Positions 1 through 13,474 of a stretch of DNA of 64,000 nt are shown here, in pieces (position 1 is the stretch's first letter; the number at the start of each line of letters is the position of its first letter). The translations under genes were made by a program, and so were the position numbers. Below the pieces are notes generated by a model. It was not told where the DNA came from. It made no database searches and was given only the letters and a program-made list of their open reading frames with translations. This DNA comes from Brevipalpus yothersi (taxonomy: Eukaryota; Arthropoda; Arachnida; Trombidiformes; Tenuipalpidae): the NCBI GenBank assembly GCA_003956705.1, contig QZCP01000190.1, positions 186,001 through 250,000 on the forward strand. Reading direction: 5' to 3'.

Positions 1-1796
1 CCTTTTCACTTTAACCATAATTTATGTTCTCTGCCGATGGCATGTAATGAGGACCCAAAGAGCTCCTCAGAAACGAGCACAGATATAGATAATTCACATG
101 GAGAGGAGATAGATTCATGTTCCTATGTACGAATATTTGCGTTCATTTGTCTCACATTCATTAAACATTCTTGTCATAGTATTCATGTTAATAGCGTTAA
201 TAGTATCAAGATGTATTAGAGACTAATAGGAATAAGCTTTCAAACCCGAGAGCTAAAAAGACAAGATGAAGAGTGAATAATTTTATATACTTGGTCTCAC
301 CAGATTTCATGTAAATCTGTAAATGTATATGTTATCTTGTTGTCATTTCATGAGAAATTTTGAATCTCTGGGTAAACAGATAAACAGTTCCCAGAAACAT
401 TTATTGCTCCAACAAAGATGAAGAGTGAGAATGAATCAAAATCATTCAACACAACAAGTTTCTGAATCCTACGGTTTAAATCCGCTTGCTGAGCTTAGGT
501 GAAAAGAAAAAGATTCTCTGCAGAAGAAAATAGGCAAATTCTGAATAAATCTGAAAAATAAATAATTTGAAGGGTTTTCACCGACAGACATAATGTTTTC
601 TGAGAAATTTTGGAGGGAGAGAGAAAAAAAATATAGTAACTTGGTGAACCAAGTTGAGAGAATAAAATGAGATTCCTATATCTTATATGTGAGAATGTGT
701 TAGTGGTCCTAGGAGAATTGTTGAAATAAAAATATTCGGTCAGTTGAGGAAAAATGAAGAGCCTGTAAGCTTGAATTGTTCTTTGCGATTCTTTTTTTGG
801 CCGATTTCTTCTTTTTCAGGAATAAGCTTATCAAATTGCTCTCAATCGTACGATGATCCTCACTTTTTCAAGTATTTTCACTTGTTTTGAACTCAAAATT
901 TGGAGAGAGAAAAAATCTGAGTTAAAATATGGGCTTCCAACAAAATGTATTTTCAAAGTGGAGACAATAACAGGACATGAGAGAAAAACACAAAAACTCA
1001 CAGACCCTAAATCACTTGGCAAGAAAAAAAAGATAAACGACATAAATTGCATCTCTCTTAAGAGGTATCATCATTATTTTGTGTTCCATTTTGTGGACCG
1101 AAAGATTTGAAATCTATAGTATCATGAGGAGTGGAAAAAGAGAAGACATGATAGGGTAGAAGAAGAGAGAATAAGAATAGAAATGAAAGCTCGACATCGG
1201 CAATCAGAAGTCCGTTGAGCTAGAAACATTGCAACTTTTCGCACTACTTCATCCATTGGATAACCATTTGGCCTCAATATTTGGGCCATTTTGCTTTCAA
1301 TTCAAAAGAAGAGAGAGAAATAGGATAGGAAAAAGGCTGGAATGATTTTCAAGATGACATAATTTGAACAGGAGAAGGATGGATACCAAGAGAAAGAGAG
1401 GGAAAAATTTTCTCCTCTCAAGCCACTATTGCATTACACAGAGAGTGATGGTTCCATGTGTACGGAGACAGTGAAAGTGAATCGAGGCTCGAAACATGAA
1501 CACCATGCTTTCAAACATTGGCATTGGCAGGAATAAGAAAGAGGAAAAGAGAGAGAAAAGATGAAAAAGTTCCCAAAAATTCAAACTTCACAAGTGAACA
1601 GATGAGAAAGCAACAGCAAAAGAAAAAGTATGCAGTATTATCGCAGGTATCGCCTGTCGGTGTTGAACCAGAAAATCAGCACATTTGAATGATTCGAAAT
1701 GTATCCTGAAATATGTACAATTTTGACAAGCAACCTATTTTGACTATGATTGAGAGATTATCATTATCCATCACTTTTCTGCCGAATTGTATGTAT

Positions 1797-1821
1797 GCGT
1801 GTGTGTATGTGTATGTGTATG

Positions 1822-1868
<47 letters not shown>

Positions 1869-1873
1869 GAGAG
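1797..1873. repeat. Compound (TG)n-(GAAA)n-(GA)n microsatellite
   Basis: A TG-rich stretch (about 1797-1820) passes directly into GAAA units (about 1823-1850) and then GA units (about 1850-1873). It is a simple compound repeat. The Ser/Leu-rich frames read across it are artefacts. Confidence 0.95.
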
Positions 1874-3116
1874 TATCTAAGACACTGGAAACTCCTATGT
1901 ACAAAGATACAGGCTGAACTTCCACTGTCATTATTGTTGAATAGAGGACACATTTTTCCATTATTTTCTTCTCCTATCAACCGAGAAAGATTTTTCCTTT
2001 TTTCCAATGGCAACCCAAATATTGTAGCTACAAGTCTGTGTAACAAATCGTCTGCCTTGTTGAGGCCCTGGATGAACATCTCTTACGAATGCTTGACACT
2101 GATAGCGATTTACAGTTATGCACCTTGTAAGAATATCTGATTCTTTTTTCTCTATGCTCAATTCTGCTTTGTTAGTATAAATAGCTCAAGCTCTAAACAA
2201 AAAGCATGGAAAGTCAGCTCAAAATACAGCTGAGTGCTCGGAGAAATAGAAAAAGATGGAAATATTTTTCCAAATTTCTTCCACAAGTGAATGGAGCAAA
2301 ATTTTTTGAAGCCACCAAGAATAAGAATAAGAAAGCCAAAATAAATAAACAGTCGAGAAAGTAGCTAACGTCAAAAGTTTCAATGAACCTGGAAAACGCA
2401 ATAAACATTAGTTTGCTCGATTTCAATCACAGCAAATATTCTACAAGCCTGATCAGGGCTCTCAAGTACCAATCAGACGTCTACAGCAAGGTTTTTCTTT
2501 CTCTCAGTCACTCAATTTGCACCAACTTCCAAACTTTTGCCTAGCAAAAATTGTTCTAAATTTGCATTTACGCAATTAAAATTCGAGAATAGAAGATGTA
2601 CATGTTGTGAGTGTGTGTACTTTTCACCCAGAAAGTTGAGTTAACTGTAAGAAGGTGAGAAAGAAGCTGTACTATAAAATTTTGTGATCTAAGAACTTTG
2701 AAAAGGCGTTACAAAGATCACACAGCAAGGAATGCCATTTGTCATGATCTGATTTGCACGATTGAATGTGTGTGAAACTGTTGAGAGACAGGAGATCCTT
2801 CACCGTTAGAGATGGCCATTGTGATGTAAAATAGGTTGAACAAAATGCAAGATACTCACAGAATGCATTATCATTCTAGTTGGGATTAATGAGTCTGACA
2901 ATCACACCATGTTACACGTGAATAGGAATAAAGAAAATTCAAATTGAAAAGCAATGATGATAAGGAACAAAGGAGAGAGAGAAAAAGGAAAGAGATAGTT
3001 GAATAAGATTGTAAGACGGAAGAAGGAGGTGAATGGAGAGCAAAAGCATTTTTTGGCATCGTTCAGATTATTACACCATGTAGGCCAAAATGAGACATGA
3101 GCCAAGAGAGAATACT

Positions 3117-3118
<2 letters not shown>

Positions 3119-3170
<52 letters not shown>

Positions 3171-3443
3171 NNNNNNNNNNNNNNNNNNNNNNNNNNNNNN
3201 NNNNNNNNNNNNNNNNNNNNNNNNNNNNNNNNNNNNNNNNNNNNNNNNNNNNNNNNNNNNNNNNNNNNNNNNNNNNNNNNNNNNNNNNNNNNNNNNNNNN
3301 NNNNNNNNNNNNNNNNNNNNNNNNNNNNNNNNNNNNNNNNNNNNNNNNNNNNNNNNNNNNNNNNNNNNNNNNNNNNNNNNNNNNNNNNNNNNNNNNNNNN
3401 NNNNNNNNNNNNNNNNNNNNNNNNNNNNNNNNNNNNNNNNNNN

Positions 3444-3490
<47 letters not shown>
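3119..3490. repeat. (GA)n microsatellite with assembly gap
   Basis: Pure GA dinucleotides run up to 3170, then N from 3171 to 3443 (273 bases), then GA again to 3490. The gap has the same repeat on both sides, so the missing sequence is probably more GA that could not be assembled. Its true length is unknown. Confidence 0.95.
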
Positions 3491-3494
<4 letters not shown>

Positions 3495-3799
3495 CAATCC
3501 AAATTTTTTCTCGATCACAACTAATGAATTCTGATGATGATGTCGAAGCAATACATGTGGAGAGAGGCTTCAACCATGAATTGGAAGAACATTTTAGTTA
3601 GTTTCTATTTTTTCAGAAGACAATTGAAGCGAATAAATTGATTAACAATCCAAATGGCACAGTTTGGTGAGCAAAGAAAACCATAGGGTCAACTAGGATT
3701 CCTATTTGATTGCCCTCAAATTCAATTTATCATCGAGAACGAATCAGAAATTAGCAGTCCTCATAATTGATTGTAAACAATGCATCTTAATGGGAGTCT

Positions 3800-3822
3800 A
3801 GTGTGTGTGTGTGTGTGTGTGT
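3800..3822. repeat. (TG)n microsatellite
   Basis: About eleven uninterrupted TG units. Confidence 0.9.
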
Positions 3823-4858
3823 ATTTGAATGAGGAAGAACGAAAAAATAAATAAAGATCTGAACTTTGGAAAGAAAATTAACATAATCATCATTAAGATG
3901 ATTGAAATTAGTGCTGAAAGCATAAAAGATCCGATTAACATCAGTTAGTGACTGAAGATGCCTTTCGAACCTCATAATTTTCACTGGAACTTTCCAAAAA
4001 TCGTGAACATAAGTAGCCTTGAAATTTACTTCCGTTGAGCTCGATTGATCAGTAGAAGATAAAAATTAGCAAAACACATCTACAAGGTTTGCCCATTCAA
4101 TGGTTATTGTTTATTTAACATTCCACTCCATTCTTGTTACCAAATAATCGATTAGCTGAACTCACGATAAGTTTAGTGCATCATCTGGTCCCTTTTTTTG
4201 GGCTCATCCATAATTTAAACACACACACACAGAGATAGAAAACTCTACACTCTGTTGATCTGTAAGTCTTTGAACTTGCGAATAGATTAAAATATTCTAG
4301 ACAATTTTTCTGTATTCAACTCAAACAGTAATTATCTGTCAAAGATATGAGTGGAAAAACTTTACTCCAGTCTATACCTTTTATTTGAGTTGCTTAACTT
4401 GGTCGCCCAAAAATCAGTCAACTGAAGCTTCTCGGTCCAATTGTGTGGAGAAGAAAAAAAGTTGAGCTCAACATTTTTTCCACCTTCTAACAGCAGAATA
4501 CACCATCATCTGTAGCACACACACACTTCGGTATTCTCAGAACGCTACACTCATCTTCCAGGAATAATGAGCTCCATTGGCTTTCTGTTAGCTTTACCAT
4601 CAAATCATGTCGACATTTTGGATTATGTCCTGAATCTGTACTCTTCTGTCTTCCTCCCCTCTCTCTATCTATCTCTTTCTTTCTTCATCATCTTATTCTT
4701 TGTAATCCAAGAAAAAAATTCAATCCTCTAAGACTGAAACTTTGCTGGTTGCGCGCTCCGGAAATATTAGTGAAGTGTACCGTTATGTTGAAATTTTTTT
4801 CTTTTTCTCTTAACCCACACACTTAAGATTGGTGGTATTCCTTTAAACTTTAATTGTT

Positions 4859-5096
4859 CTACTCAGTTATTGCGGTTTTTTTACACTTCACTGGAATACT
4901 GTCTCTCTCTCTCTTCTTCCACAACCCTCTGGCCAATAGGATTTGATTCACTTTGATTGCTTCTTCAACCAGAAAATCTTTGAACAATTTTGTTCCCAAT
5001 GGTGAAGCAAATTGTGCAACCCCAGGAGCAATCCCTTGACAAATTTTTGGAGACTTCCACTTATTTTGACACAGATACAGAGACACACACATACAC
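4859..5096 (-). CDS. Unrecognised ORF fragment, possible terminal exon
   Basis: A 70-80 codon open frame on the minus strand that is not built from simple repeat over most of its length. Its middle reads like ordinary protein, with a hydrophobic/charged mix containing the pieces KLFKDFLVEEAIKV and NQILLARGLW. It ends in a stop at 4859. An AG just upstream of a TGGAAGTC stretch could act as a splice acceptor, making this a last exon. No family was recognised, no partner exons were found, and chance is a real alternative. Confidence 0.15.
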
Positions 5097-5294
5097 ACAT
5101 TCTACAATCATACGAATCGATCGTGTTTCATTCCAATTGATTTCCTAATTGTTGGAGTATTTGTTCAAGAACCATAAGATCACGAAATTTATTAAGCAAA
5201 TCATCAATAAGTGTCTAGCCAGTAAATCGAAACATTGATCCATGCAACATAAATATACACTTTCACTCATTCACTTGGGCTTTCTTCTTGCTTA

Positions 5295-5297
<3 letters not shown>

Positions 5298-5341
<44 letters not shown>
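5298..5341. repeat. (CT)n microsatellite
   Basis: About 22 uninterrupted CT units. Confidence 0.95.
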
Positions 5342-5343
<2 letters not shown>

Positions 5344-8300
5344 AACACATTCACTTGGAATCATTTTGTTCTCATCTTTCACATTGACCATCGAGACGTG
5401 ATCACCAGCAAATGATCTGAATGACATAAGCTTGCGAAGTACATAGTGTATATGTGTCTCTCTTAATGGTAAAGCAACTTGGGTTCATATGTGTGTAAAA
5501 GTGTGTGTATGTTGTCTTGATGGATCAAATGAACCACTTTCTTTTACCCTTTTTATCGCCTTTATCACTTTTACTTCATTCATCTTCTCGCCCCTCCTTC
5601 ACCAAATAGAACATCTATTTTACCACATCAATAATTATCTTTCTTCTTCTTCTTCCTCCTTTCTCAAATCATATACTTGTGAAAATATATACCAATGAAA
5701 ATGGTCTCTCCTCTCTCTTTACCTCTATGTTTATTTACTCCCACACGATAGCCACCAGCATTGTATGGAGGAAGAATTTCATTGCGAGCATTCTGATTGT
5801 TTTTGTAGTTTTTCTCTATATTCTCAATACCATCATCATGTTGAAATCGTTCTCTCTTGATCATCATCAAGAATTTCATCAACTCGATTCTATTTTCTGC
5901 TCCATCTTCTTATTTATCTTCCCTCTAGCGAACCTGTCTATCAATCATGGATCAAGTCACGAAAGTCAAAGTGTGGCGTCAAAGGTTAGTGTGTTGAGCC
6001 CTTGAATCCACTAATATCCTGATCCTATTCCGATAAACTTCTATGGTCAACCAGACTTTTGTTTTCAACTGACAGACAGTGAGAATTCCTCTTTGAAAGA
6101 ATTCTCCAAAGAGAGGAAGAGACAGGGAAAGGGAAGAGAAAGAGAGAGACAGAGAGAATCCCTCTTGAATGTTGCCAATCTCTTGAGATTTCTTTTATTG
6201 AGTGTCTGAGTTGGACAAGATGCTCATTTTTATCTGATATGAACACAGAATAACATGTCTATGTTTCCTGTCATCTCATGCTCGTCATATTCAGAATTTA
6301 TGCGAACCGTAGTATAAAGAATGTGATAATATGAGTATCTCTTGCAGAGAATAAGGAATACATGAGCAGCTGTGTGCATACATTACTCAGTATGCTTGAT
6401 CAACAATTCATTTGTTTGCCAAAAAAGATCAGATTGATACTAGTGATGACTGATCATTCCATATTCTAATATGATTATTACGCTTCTCATAATCGTTTCA
6501 AAGTGCTGATAGTACTGATCATATTTTCTTTAAGAATTATTCTCTCGAAGGAGATTCGCTTGATCCTTTCTCTATTTCATCATGCAAAATGTGAGATCAA
6601 CATTTGAATAGGAAACTATCTCATTCTTAGAGATCATCATCAAAGATTATAAAAAGTTTATAGTGAAAGTAAATGGTAAAAGTTCAAGAATGATGATCAA
6701 GTCAAGCATCAAGAAGATGAGATACTCTGTTGGAGGATCTTTTATTATTTTCTTATTTCCTCAAATTTGCCTACTTTTATGATTCCACCAACAGAGAATA
6801 CATTTCCAGAACGTTTGTTATCAAAAAGAAAAAATCGCTGACTCTTTTTCTTGATGATCTTCAAACTTTTATACACATGAAATAAATGATTCCAAAATGG
6901 ATAGAAAAAGAAATGGAGAAAATATTCCTCTCGCTGAACATTCTCTTCTGTTGGAAAATTCGCTCACTCATCATGATTGTTCTGCCGATTAGAAAAATTT
7001 TGTAAAACCCTAAAAATATACTCTCCCACCAGAATACATAACACCCACGGCCAGAGGCTTCACACAATGAGACTTGCAACAAGTCAATAGAGATGAGTTT
7101 GGTAAACGGAAACAGTTTTCCAGGTGTTCATATTCACACATTAATGTGTATGTATGTGTCTGTCTGTCTTATCTGAATTTTTAGTGAATCATTTTCATTA
7201 ATAAAAATTCAAAAGCACCTCAAACTCATGCCATTGATGGAGGAGAGCCATTATTATTGGATGGGCTCCTGGATCTATTGATTAAATCTGTCACAAAAGA
7301 TTCTGAATACCCATTTTTGTTCAAAATTAATTTCATATTGGGTCCATACTAGGAAAGAGCACACCTGAAGTGTCATGATAAACGAGCTGCATTCGCTTTC
7401 CACTGAACTTTCATCAACCAACCAACAACATGCACTTGAGAGGTATGCATTCAAAAGAAGAATAAAAAAAATTAAACAGCAAAAAATTTCACACCACCAA
7501 CTATTGTTATGGATTCTGTGCGGTAACCAAAATTACCATGAACAAAAGCGACATGGTTAAAGAGAGAAAATTTCAAGTTCATCAACATGAGAGATTGAGT
7601 TTCAGACTCATTGCACAGAACGTTGGAGATAGTTTTCCTCTATCTCTCAGTATTTCTATTTCTTGATTCAATTAGTTCAGTTAATTCTTCCACGTAATAA
7701 ATAAATTCTTGAAAACAATAATTTTACCCTTTACTAGACCGGAAGAGCAGGTCGCATATTAATTATAAGAGGCTTGGCCTGTGAAAAGCTCATCGTTTCG
7801 AGGTATCATAACTTAATCGAAACGGAATACTGCTCTATCTGTTATGGATTGCCTGTCTACTGACAGTTGTCTTGAGTGGAAGTATGAACACTTGGACAAA
7901 CACAATCGGTTATTACGATCCTCAGAATATTTGGAATGATTGATTATCATGAAATCAAGGAAATCGAATGGGTGCCCATAGATGAGAAGCACTGATAGCA
8001 GTAAGATAAATCAGAGGCAAAGAAGAAGAGAAAAGGTGTCCAATATAAAAGTGGCTCTATTATCTGGCCTGTACTGGATGCCCCCAGGATTTGATCTATT
8101 TCTGCATACTGATGATATTTAAATACAAATTGGATCAGTATTCCATCGTTTCTGTTCTATACCAGACTGAAAAGGGTGAATCTATCAAGCTTTGTGTTCA
8201 AGTCTAAATTGAATCAACCTTTAAGAGGAAGAAGAACTTTTACCAAAAGCAATATGCTGAATCGATTCTCCTTTCCTACAACTTCTATTTCTGTGTGTGT

Positions 8301-8585
8301 GGTAATATAGGTTTCTACAGATACTAATATCGGATTTGTGGCAATTCAAGCTAAATTACACGATTCACTTCTAAGATTCTGCCTGACATCTTGGAAGCAA
8401 AGAGCAGATTGATGTTCCATGGAGAACTTTGTTTCTGTTTGCTACTTTCAAGCCACAATGGACACACAATATTCAAGGTCTATGGGATTATCGTCTCTCT
8501 CAAGCCTATTCTCTCTTTCTTTTACCGGTTTCAAATTGTGATGAGAAATAGATCCAGATAACTTTGATCCAGTAGGATATTCTAC

Positions 8586-8756
8586 CTTAAAAATAGACTG
8601 AGACAAACAATTTCGCCTCAAGAGATCCAAAAAACACTGCTCATCCAATTGCTTCATAGCTGTTGCTGCCATCGAAATCTGTGTGTGGCTATCTTGTCCA
8701 GATAAGTAAGAGGAGGGGAAAAGTTCAGAGGATCGCAATATTGGTGGAAGTTTCAT
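8586..8756 (-). CDS. Possible first coding exon of an unknown gene
   Basis: An ATG at 8756 opens a 57-codon frame that ends in phase 0 at a GTAGAA donor. The peptide starts MKLPPIL and ends with a Leu/Arg/Cys-rich helix-like piece (LDLLRRNCLSQSIFK). Its composition is that of ordinary protein rather than repeat translation. No acceptor exon was identified downstream (lower coordinates) and no family is recognised. It could be a spurious ORF. Confidence 0.2.
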
Positions 8757-10115
8757 GGTTGACAGTGGACAGTGAGGGATGAGATTATGATTGATTGACT
8801 CCAGAGATGAGCTTGAATCGCTTGAAAAGTAGGACAGAGCATAGACGGAAGCCAGATATAGAGAAGCCCAAGAGACACAAAAGAGAGAGATAAAAACGAA
8901 AGAGAGATAGAGAAAGGCAGAAAAACTGAATCACGGCCAATTCCTTCACTTTTTTTCCAGCTTGGACAAAGTTTATTCAGCATTTCCAATTACTTTAGGA
9001 AAGAGAGAAGCTCTAGTATCAGATTCACTGGAAAATTCACCAGAAACGCAAGCATCAGCAATGGCTGGGTTAATTTTGTCTCTCGGTGTATGAATAGTCC
9101 TCTTGATGTAGGAGTAGGAAAAAAATATGAATGGGAGGATGGATCAGAGCATCGATACCTGTATGTGATGAAAGGCTTCTTTCTCACATGTTTTGGTACC
9201 CTTTTTGATCAGAAAAAAATTAGCTGAATTGCATTTGACTTTTGCCATCTTCTCACCAAAAAAGAAAGAAAGAAAGAGAAATCCATGAGTTTTTTCACTC
9301 GCAAGCTTTTACCCTTCTATTGATGTTACATAACCCTTCAAGTTTGCCTTTTTTGAGCTCCATCAGGCCATCCAGCCGAGAATAGAGAGGAAATAATAGA
9401 GATGGTTTACCATTCTTCTCATGGAGACCAAGTCAAGGTCTGGTGACCAAAGGGATTGAGAGAAAGAGAAACAGACAGAGAGAGATCATGATAGTGGGTC
9501 ATCCAATCTATCGGCAACCAAGATTCCAAGAAATGAACCCCTCTACCAAATTTGACTACAAACCAAGATCAGCCCATATAATTGAATCGCTTCCAGTATC
9601 AATGAATGAATAGAGCCTCTTCGAGAATATATGTTCTTAGGGTGTATATATTTAGTCAAGTACTGGTAGACACAAGTGTAGGGCGAAAGTGGTCTCAAAC
9701 ATCAGTTCTAACAATGTTAAACGAAGGTTCAATAAACAGCCGTCAATCGAATATATATATATTGTCATCGGAAGCTCTTACATATTGGGTTTGACCAATT
9801 TCAGGTTGAGAGCTCTTGAATAATCGTTGATTTTGTTCAATCAATTGAGTTTGTGCAAAAGCCATGGTATCGACATCTCCGACTTTATTCCATTTACTTT
9901 TTCCTACTTGAATAAACCATACGATCATGTCTCTCTCTCTCCCTCTTTCTTTCTTTCTTTTCTCTTCCTCTTTCTCAAAGTTACTGAGAGAGTTATTCAA
10001 GCAATTCGATTGGTAGATTATCTTCGATCGCCTGATTTTCTATCCAAAAATATCACATATTTCGCCAACACACTCGACTGTAAACCAAGCTACCAAAGAG
10101 GAGTAAGTAAGTAAG

Positions 10116-10118
<3 letters not shown>

Positions 10119-10168
<50 letters not shown>
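10119..10168. repeat. (GA)n microsatellite
   Basis: About 25 uninterrupted GA units. Confidence 0.95.
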
Positions 10169-10171
<3 letters not shown>

Positions 10172-11202
10172 GAGCATGAATCAAGTTGATTGCCTATGAC
10201 TTGATCCATAGACTCATGATCGAGGGACTATTTCTACTCACAACACTTCTCATGGTCTAGGATAATCGAAACTTTATCACTTGTTATACACGATTAACGC
10301 TTGTTTGAAGCTATAATATTAATAAACCACATCATACAAGTTGAATATATGAATGGATTTTTTCGGAATATTTCCTATCCTTGAGTATCCCTGAATTTCC
10401 TAGAAAGTTAATATTTCGAAGAATATAAGAGTATAAGAGCCACCTTGAGCAATATGAATCGAACCTCAGCAAGAATCATGTTATAATGATGATCTCAAAT
10501 TAATCATATTAGAATGTGAACATGAATAGAGTTTCTGCAGATGATCATCTCAATGATGGTTGATCATATCCGCTTCCTGATCTTCACACTCTTGTGGTAA
10601 CAGTGAACGAGAGATATATATTCTATAAATTAGTCTGGACATTACCCAAAGAAAACGTCAAAAGTACACAAGTTCGTTCCGTTCGAATTGATCGTTTCAG
10701 ACAATTTATTCCAGTGTATTTCACATATACACATGGAGGAATATATATATATGTATGTCTGCGTATCGCATAAAAGCATAAGATTTGAGTAATCGTAAAC
10801 ATACATAGACACATTCACACACGCAGCCAGAGAGAAGACACTTACACGCTTTTCGTTTCTCTTTTTTCTACTTTTCTTTTTCCTGGTTTTTTTTCTTCTC
10901 GTCCAAGTTTTGAGAAGCAATCTTTCACACACATACAGATAGGAAAAATATTCAAAAGCAACATGCAATAAGAGAGTGAAAAGAATAGAGAGAAAGAAAG
11001 GGAGAAGGAAAGGAAAAAGACAGACAGAGGAAAGAGAAAGACAAAACTATCTGAACTTTTAACTTGGAGAGATATTGCATGATAATAGTTGAACAATGTG
11101 CTTGATGAGGTTCACCATTGTCGCTGGGCTAGTGTGTAAGCGAGGTTCTGGAGCTATCAAAAGATGATTCGGCTAGGTTTAAAATAGAACACTTGAGTGG
11201 AT

Positions 11203-11206
<4 letters not shown>

Positions 11207-11251
<45 letters not shown>
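11207..11251. repeat. (GA)n microsatellite
   Basis: About 22 uninterrupted GA units, 0.5 kb downstream of the last recognised exon of the calmodulin-like gene. Confidence 0.95.
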
Positions 11252-11254
<3 letters not shown>

Positions 11255-11736
11255 ACCCAAGAAAAGTGCAAGTCTCTGGCGAAACTTTTACTTTGGATTT
11301 TGGAAGCGAATATGTATGCTGGTTGGCGTGATGAGATCCTTTCTTATTGCTTCTATCTCTTCTTTCCCTTGATTCACACGTTATTCAGGAGAAGAATCAT
11401 AATGAATAGAGCAGATTATAGTGAGTGAAAGTGAAAGAGAGAGAGGAGAGCTTTTCTTAGTCCCATTTTGGTTGGAGGTGTGAAAACTTATGGAATCTCT
11501 AATCACCGACAATCTTGAATGAGAGGAAGATGAGCTGATCTGAACTTTTTTTCTTCTCCTCTTCTTGTTCTTTTTCTCGAGCATAATAGTACGATTAGTT
11601 TATCGAAGAGGCAAAAAGTTCACACAAGAAGCAGAACAAAATGCATGGAATCAATTAGGGGCGTGAAGTAAGAAAAGAAGCCATCATCCGATCCTATCAC
11701 TAGAATTACTAGAATTAATTTGAATAGCCAACTTAC

Positions 11737-12901
11737 CATCTTGATCCACCAATGTGACCATATTCTTAAGCTCAGTATCAGTAGCTCTCTGCCCTAATGA
11801 TCTCATTACAACACCCAATTCGGTGGAAGTTATCCGTCCATCAAGATCTTTGTCAAACAATTTGAATGCTTCCTTAAATTCCGAGACTTGTTCCTCGGTA
11901 AGACCGTATTCAGTCTACAAAATAGAAGGAAAGAAAAAATGATAAATTATCATTTGAAACATTCCAAGTAAAGAAGGCGAAATATCGACGTGAGAAAAGT
12001 GTAAATGTGAAAAGAATAAGATGAATTTCATTCTGCAAGATGATATGAGCCCAGACAATTCAATTCAGAATCTAAGAATCTCTAGCCTTTCCTCGTCTAT
12101 AGAGAATGTAAGATGAGTAAAACTTTTTTCCCATGTCACATCATTGAATCAAAAAGCTGGCTCATCATTTTTCATGAATTCACAAGCTTTCCTCCCTCCT
12201 CTCTCTCTCACACACATCATATATACGTGTATATCTATTCTTGAAGAAAGAGGATCAAGAAATAGATACATAAAGATGAAGAATAGGGAATATGACTGAA
12301 GGCAGATAGAAAGGGAAAAAATGGGAATATATCCTCAAGCAAAATACAAGTTCTAACCTGGTAAAATAAGAAAATCAGCAAACTTTGCTAGCGACAATAC
12401 TATTTGCTATTTTTATTCACCTACACATGGATCTGTTGACTGATTCAGTTGTATATCTATCTATCTTTTGCGCCTTCCTCTTCTCCTTCCAAGTTTCATG
12501 CAACCGCATATTCGATAATCTATGCTTAACATTGGGATTGATCTAATGTTACTGGGAAAGGAATGCTATTTTGACCATGAACTAGTCGATAAATCAGATC
12601 ATCAGAGCATTTAGTAGCTGAATTTCGTGAAAAAATTTTCCAGATTGGAAGCTCTCAAATTTTTTTCACTCTAATTTATGTGTCATTATCATGAAAATAT
12701 CAATGTCATGATAGGAAAAACTAACTGAAAAATTTCCTCATAAAAATTTAACCAATTCAAAAAGACAAATATTCCCACATTACTCCTCATGGACCGATCT
12801 GATCATTTAGATGCGTGAGATATATTCTCTAGCAATTTAATTATGCTTCATAATGCTATTCAACTCACCTTGAAATTATCCGTTTGACACTCAGTCTCCA
12901 T
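11737..12901 (-). CDS. Calmodulin-like EF-hand protein, 5' part only
   Basis: Two exons: 12869-12901 (ATG, eleven codons, ending in a GTGAG donor, phase 0) and 11737-11914 (after a TTTTGTAG acceptor, ending in a GTAAGT donor, phase 1). The second exon reads as the start of calmodulin: a helix like EEQVSEFKEAFKLF, then the EF loop DKDLDGRITSTE with Asp at loop positions 1, 3 and 5 and Glu at 12, so calcium binding is expected, then VMRSLGQ and the start of a second loop (VDQDG). The intron after the second-loop Gly sits where many animal calmodulin genes also have one. The sequence differs from true calmodulin at many sites (for example LVDQDG), so this is a calmodulin-like calcium sensor or a troponin-C relative. 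The remaining EF-hands should lie at lower coordinates and were not found. Confidence 0.75.
11915..12868 (-). other. Intron 1 of the calmodulin-like gene
   Basis: 954 bases of AT-rich sequence between the two recognised exons, with consensus GTGAG and TTTTGTAG ends. No nested ORF or mobile element seen. Confidence 0.7.
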
Positions 12902-13305
12902 GAATGATTGTGTGTGTATGGTCAATAATGGATGAAAAAAATAGTAATCGAAGGGAAAAGTGAGAACCAAAAGTTCTGATGATCACCAGACAGATATGCA
13001 CACACACACTTGAACACAAAAAGAAGATGGAACGAAAGTTGATAAAGTTGATGAAATATTTTTGCTGGCAAAAAAATAAGTATACGAATGTCTCTCTTCC
13101 AGTATCACTTCCTTCGATATTCGTTGCCAATATCAAAATCACCTGACTGTTCAAGTTTTGCTAGTTTGAGCAGCCCACAATCAACACTCACAAAGGATCA
13201 TCAAGATTGTCTTCACTCTTGAACGGAACAAGAATAAGAATAAGAAGTAGCGATAATTCGAGCCATCAACTGGTGATAGAAACTATCTTTCGGAAGCTTG
13301 ATATT

Positions 13306-13336
<31 letters not shown>

Positions 13337-13474
13337 AAAGAAAGAGAAGCGAGCGCAACAGAACTGCATCGAGTGGATTCAAAGAGTATTGAGCACTCCA
13401 GCAAACATTCCCATCTCTTTTCAGCATTGGCTCACTCTCTTTTCTCTCTCTTTTCTTTCTCCCTCTCTTTCTCT
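13306..13474. promoter_or_regulatory. Facing GA and CT tracts upstream of the calmodulin-like gene
   Basis: A GA tract (13306-13348) is followed after about 80 bases by a CT-rich tract (13431-13474) on the + strand, so the two can pair as an inverted repeat. It lies 0.4-0.57 kb upstream of the ATG at 12901 on the minus strand. Between the tracts the minus strand carries a CCAAT pentamer. The same arrangement occurs upstream of rdgB and ZIP7 in this window. A promoter role is inferred from position only. The rest of 12902-14324 shows no gene. Confidence 0.4.

Larger units (their letters stand above)
1..11736. other. Gene-poor, microsatellite-rich left flank
   Basis: No gene could be recognised here. 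The stretch has AT-rich unique sequence, GA, CT, TG and GAAA microsatellites and one assembly gap. Weak exon-like ORFs are seen at 4859-5096 (-), where the longest open stretch is free of simple repeat, and at 8586-8756 (-). The first ~120 bases carry an open acidic frame on the + strand that could be the tail of a gene lying to the left, but it has no family signature. Downstream exons of the calmodulin-like gene at 11.7-12.9 kb should lie here if that gene is intact, and I could not find them. Confidence 0.6.

Noticed and set aside
1190..1290. Minus-strand peptide MAQILRPNGYPMDEVVRK
   Set aside because: No donor follows and no family was recognised; too short to call a gene.
2902..3573. Long open frames of Ser-Leu or Glu-Arg repeats across the N gap
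   Set aside because: They are translations of (GA)n and N; the same frames appear on both strands. The same applies at 25467-26130 and 52534-52880.
9743..10000. Minus-strand ORF of 85 codons
   Set aside because: Part of it is GA-repeat translation and the rest has no domain or splice context.
10623..11096. Overlapping Lys/Arg- and Phe/Leu-rich ORFs
   Set aside because: Composition follows purine/pyrimidine-rich simple sequence; no conserved feature.
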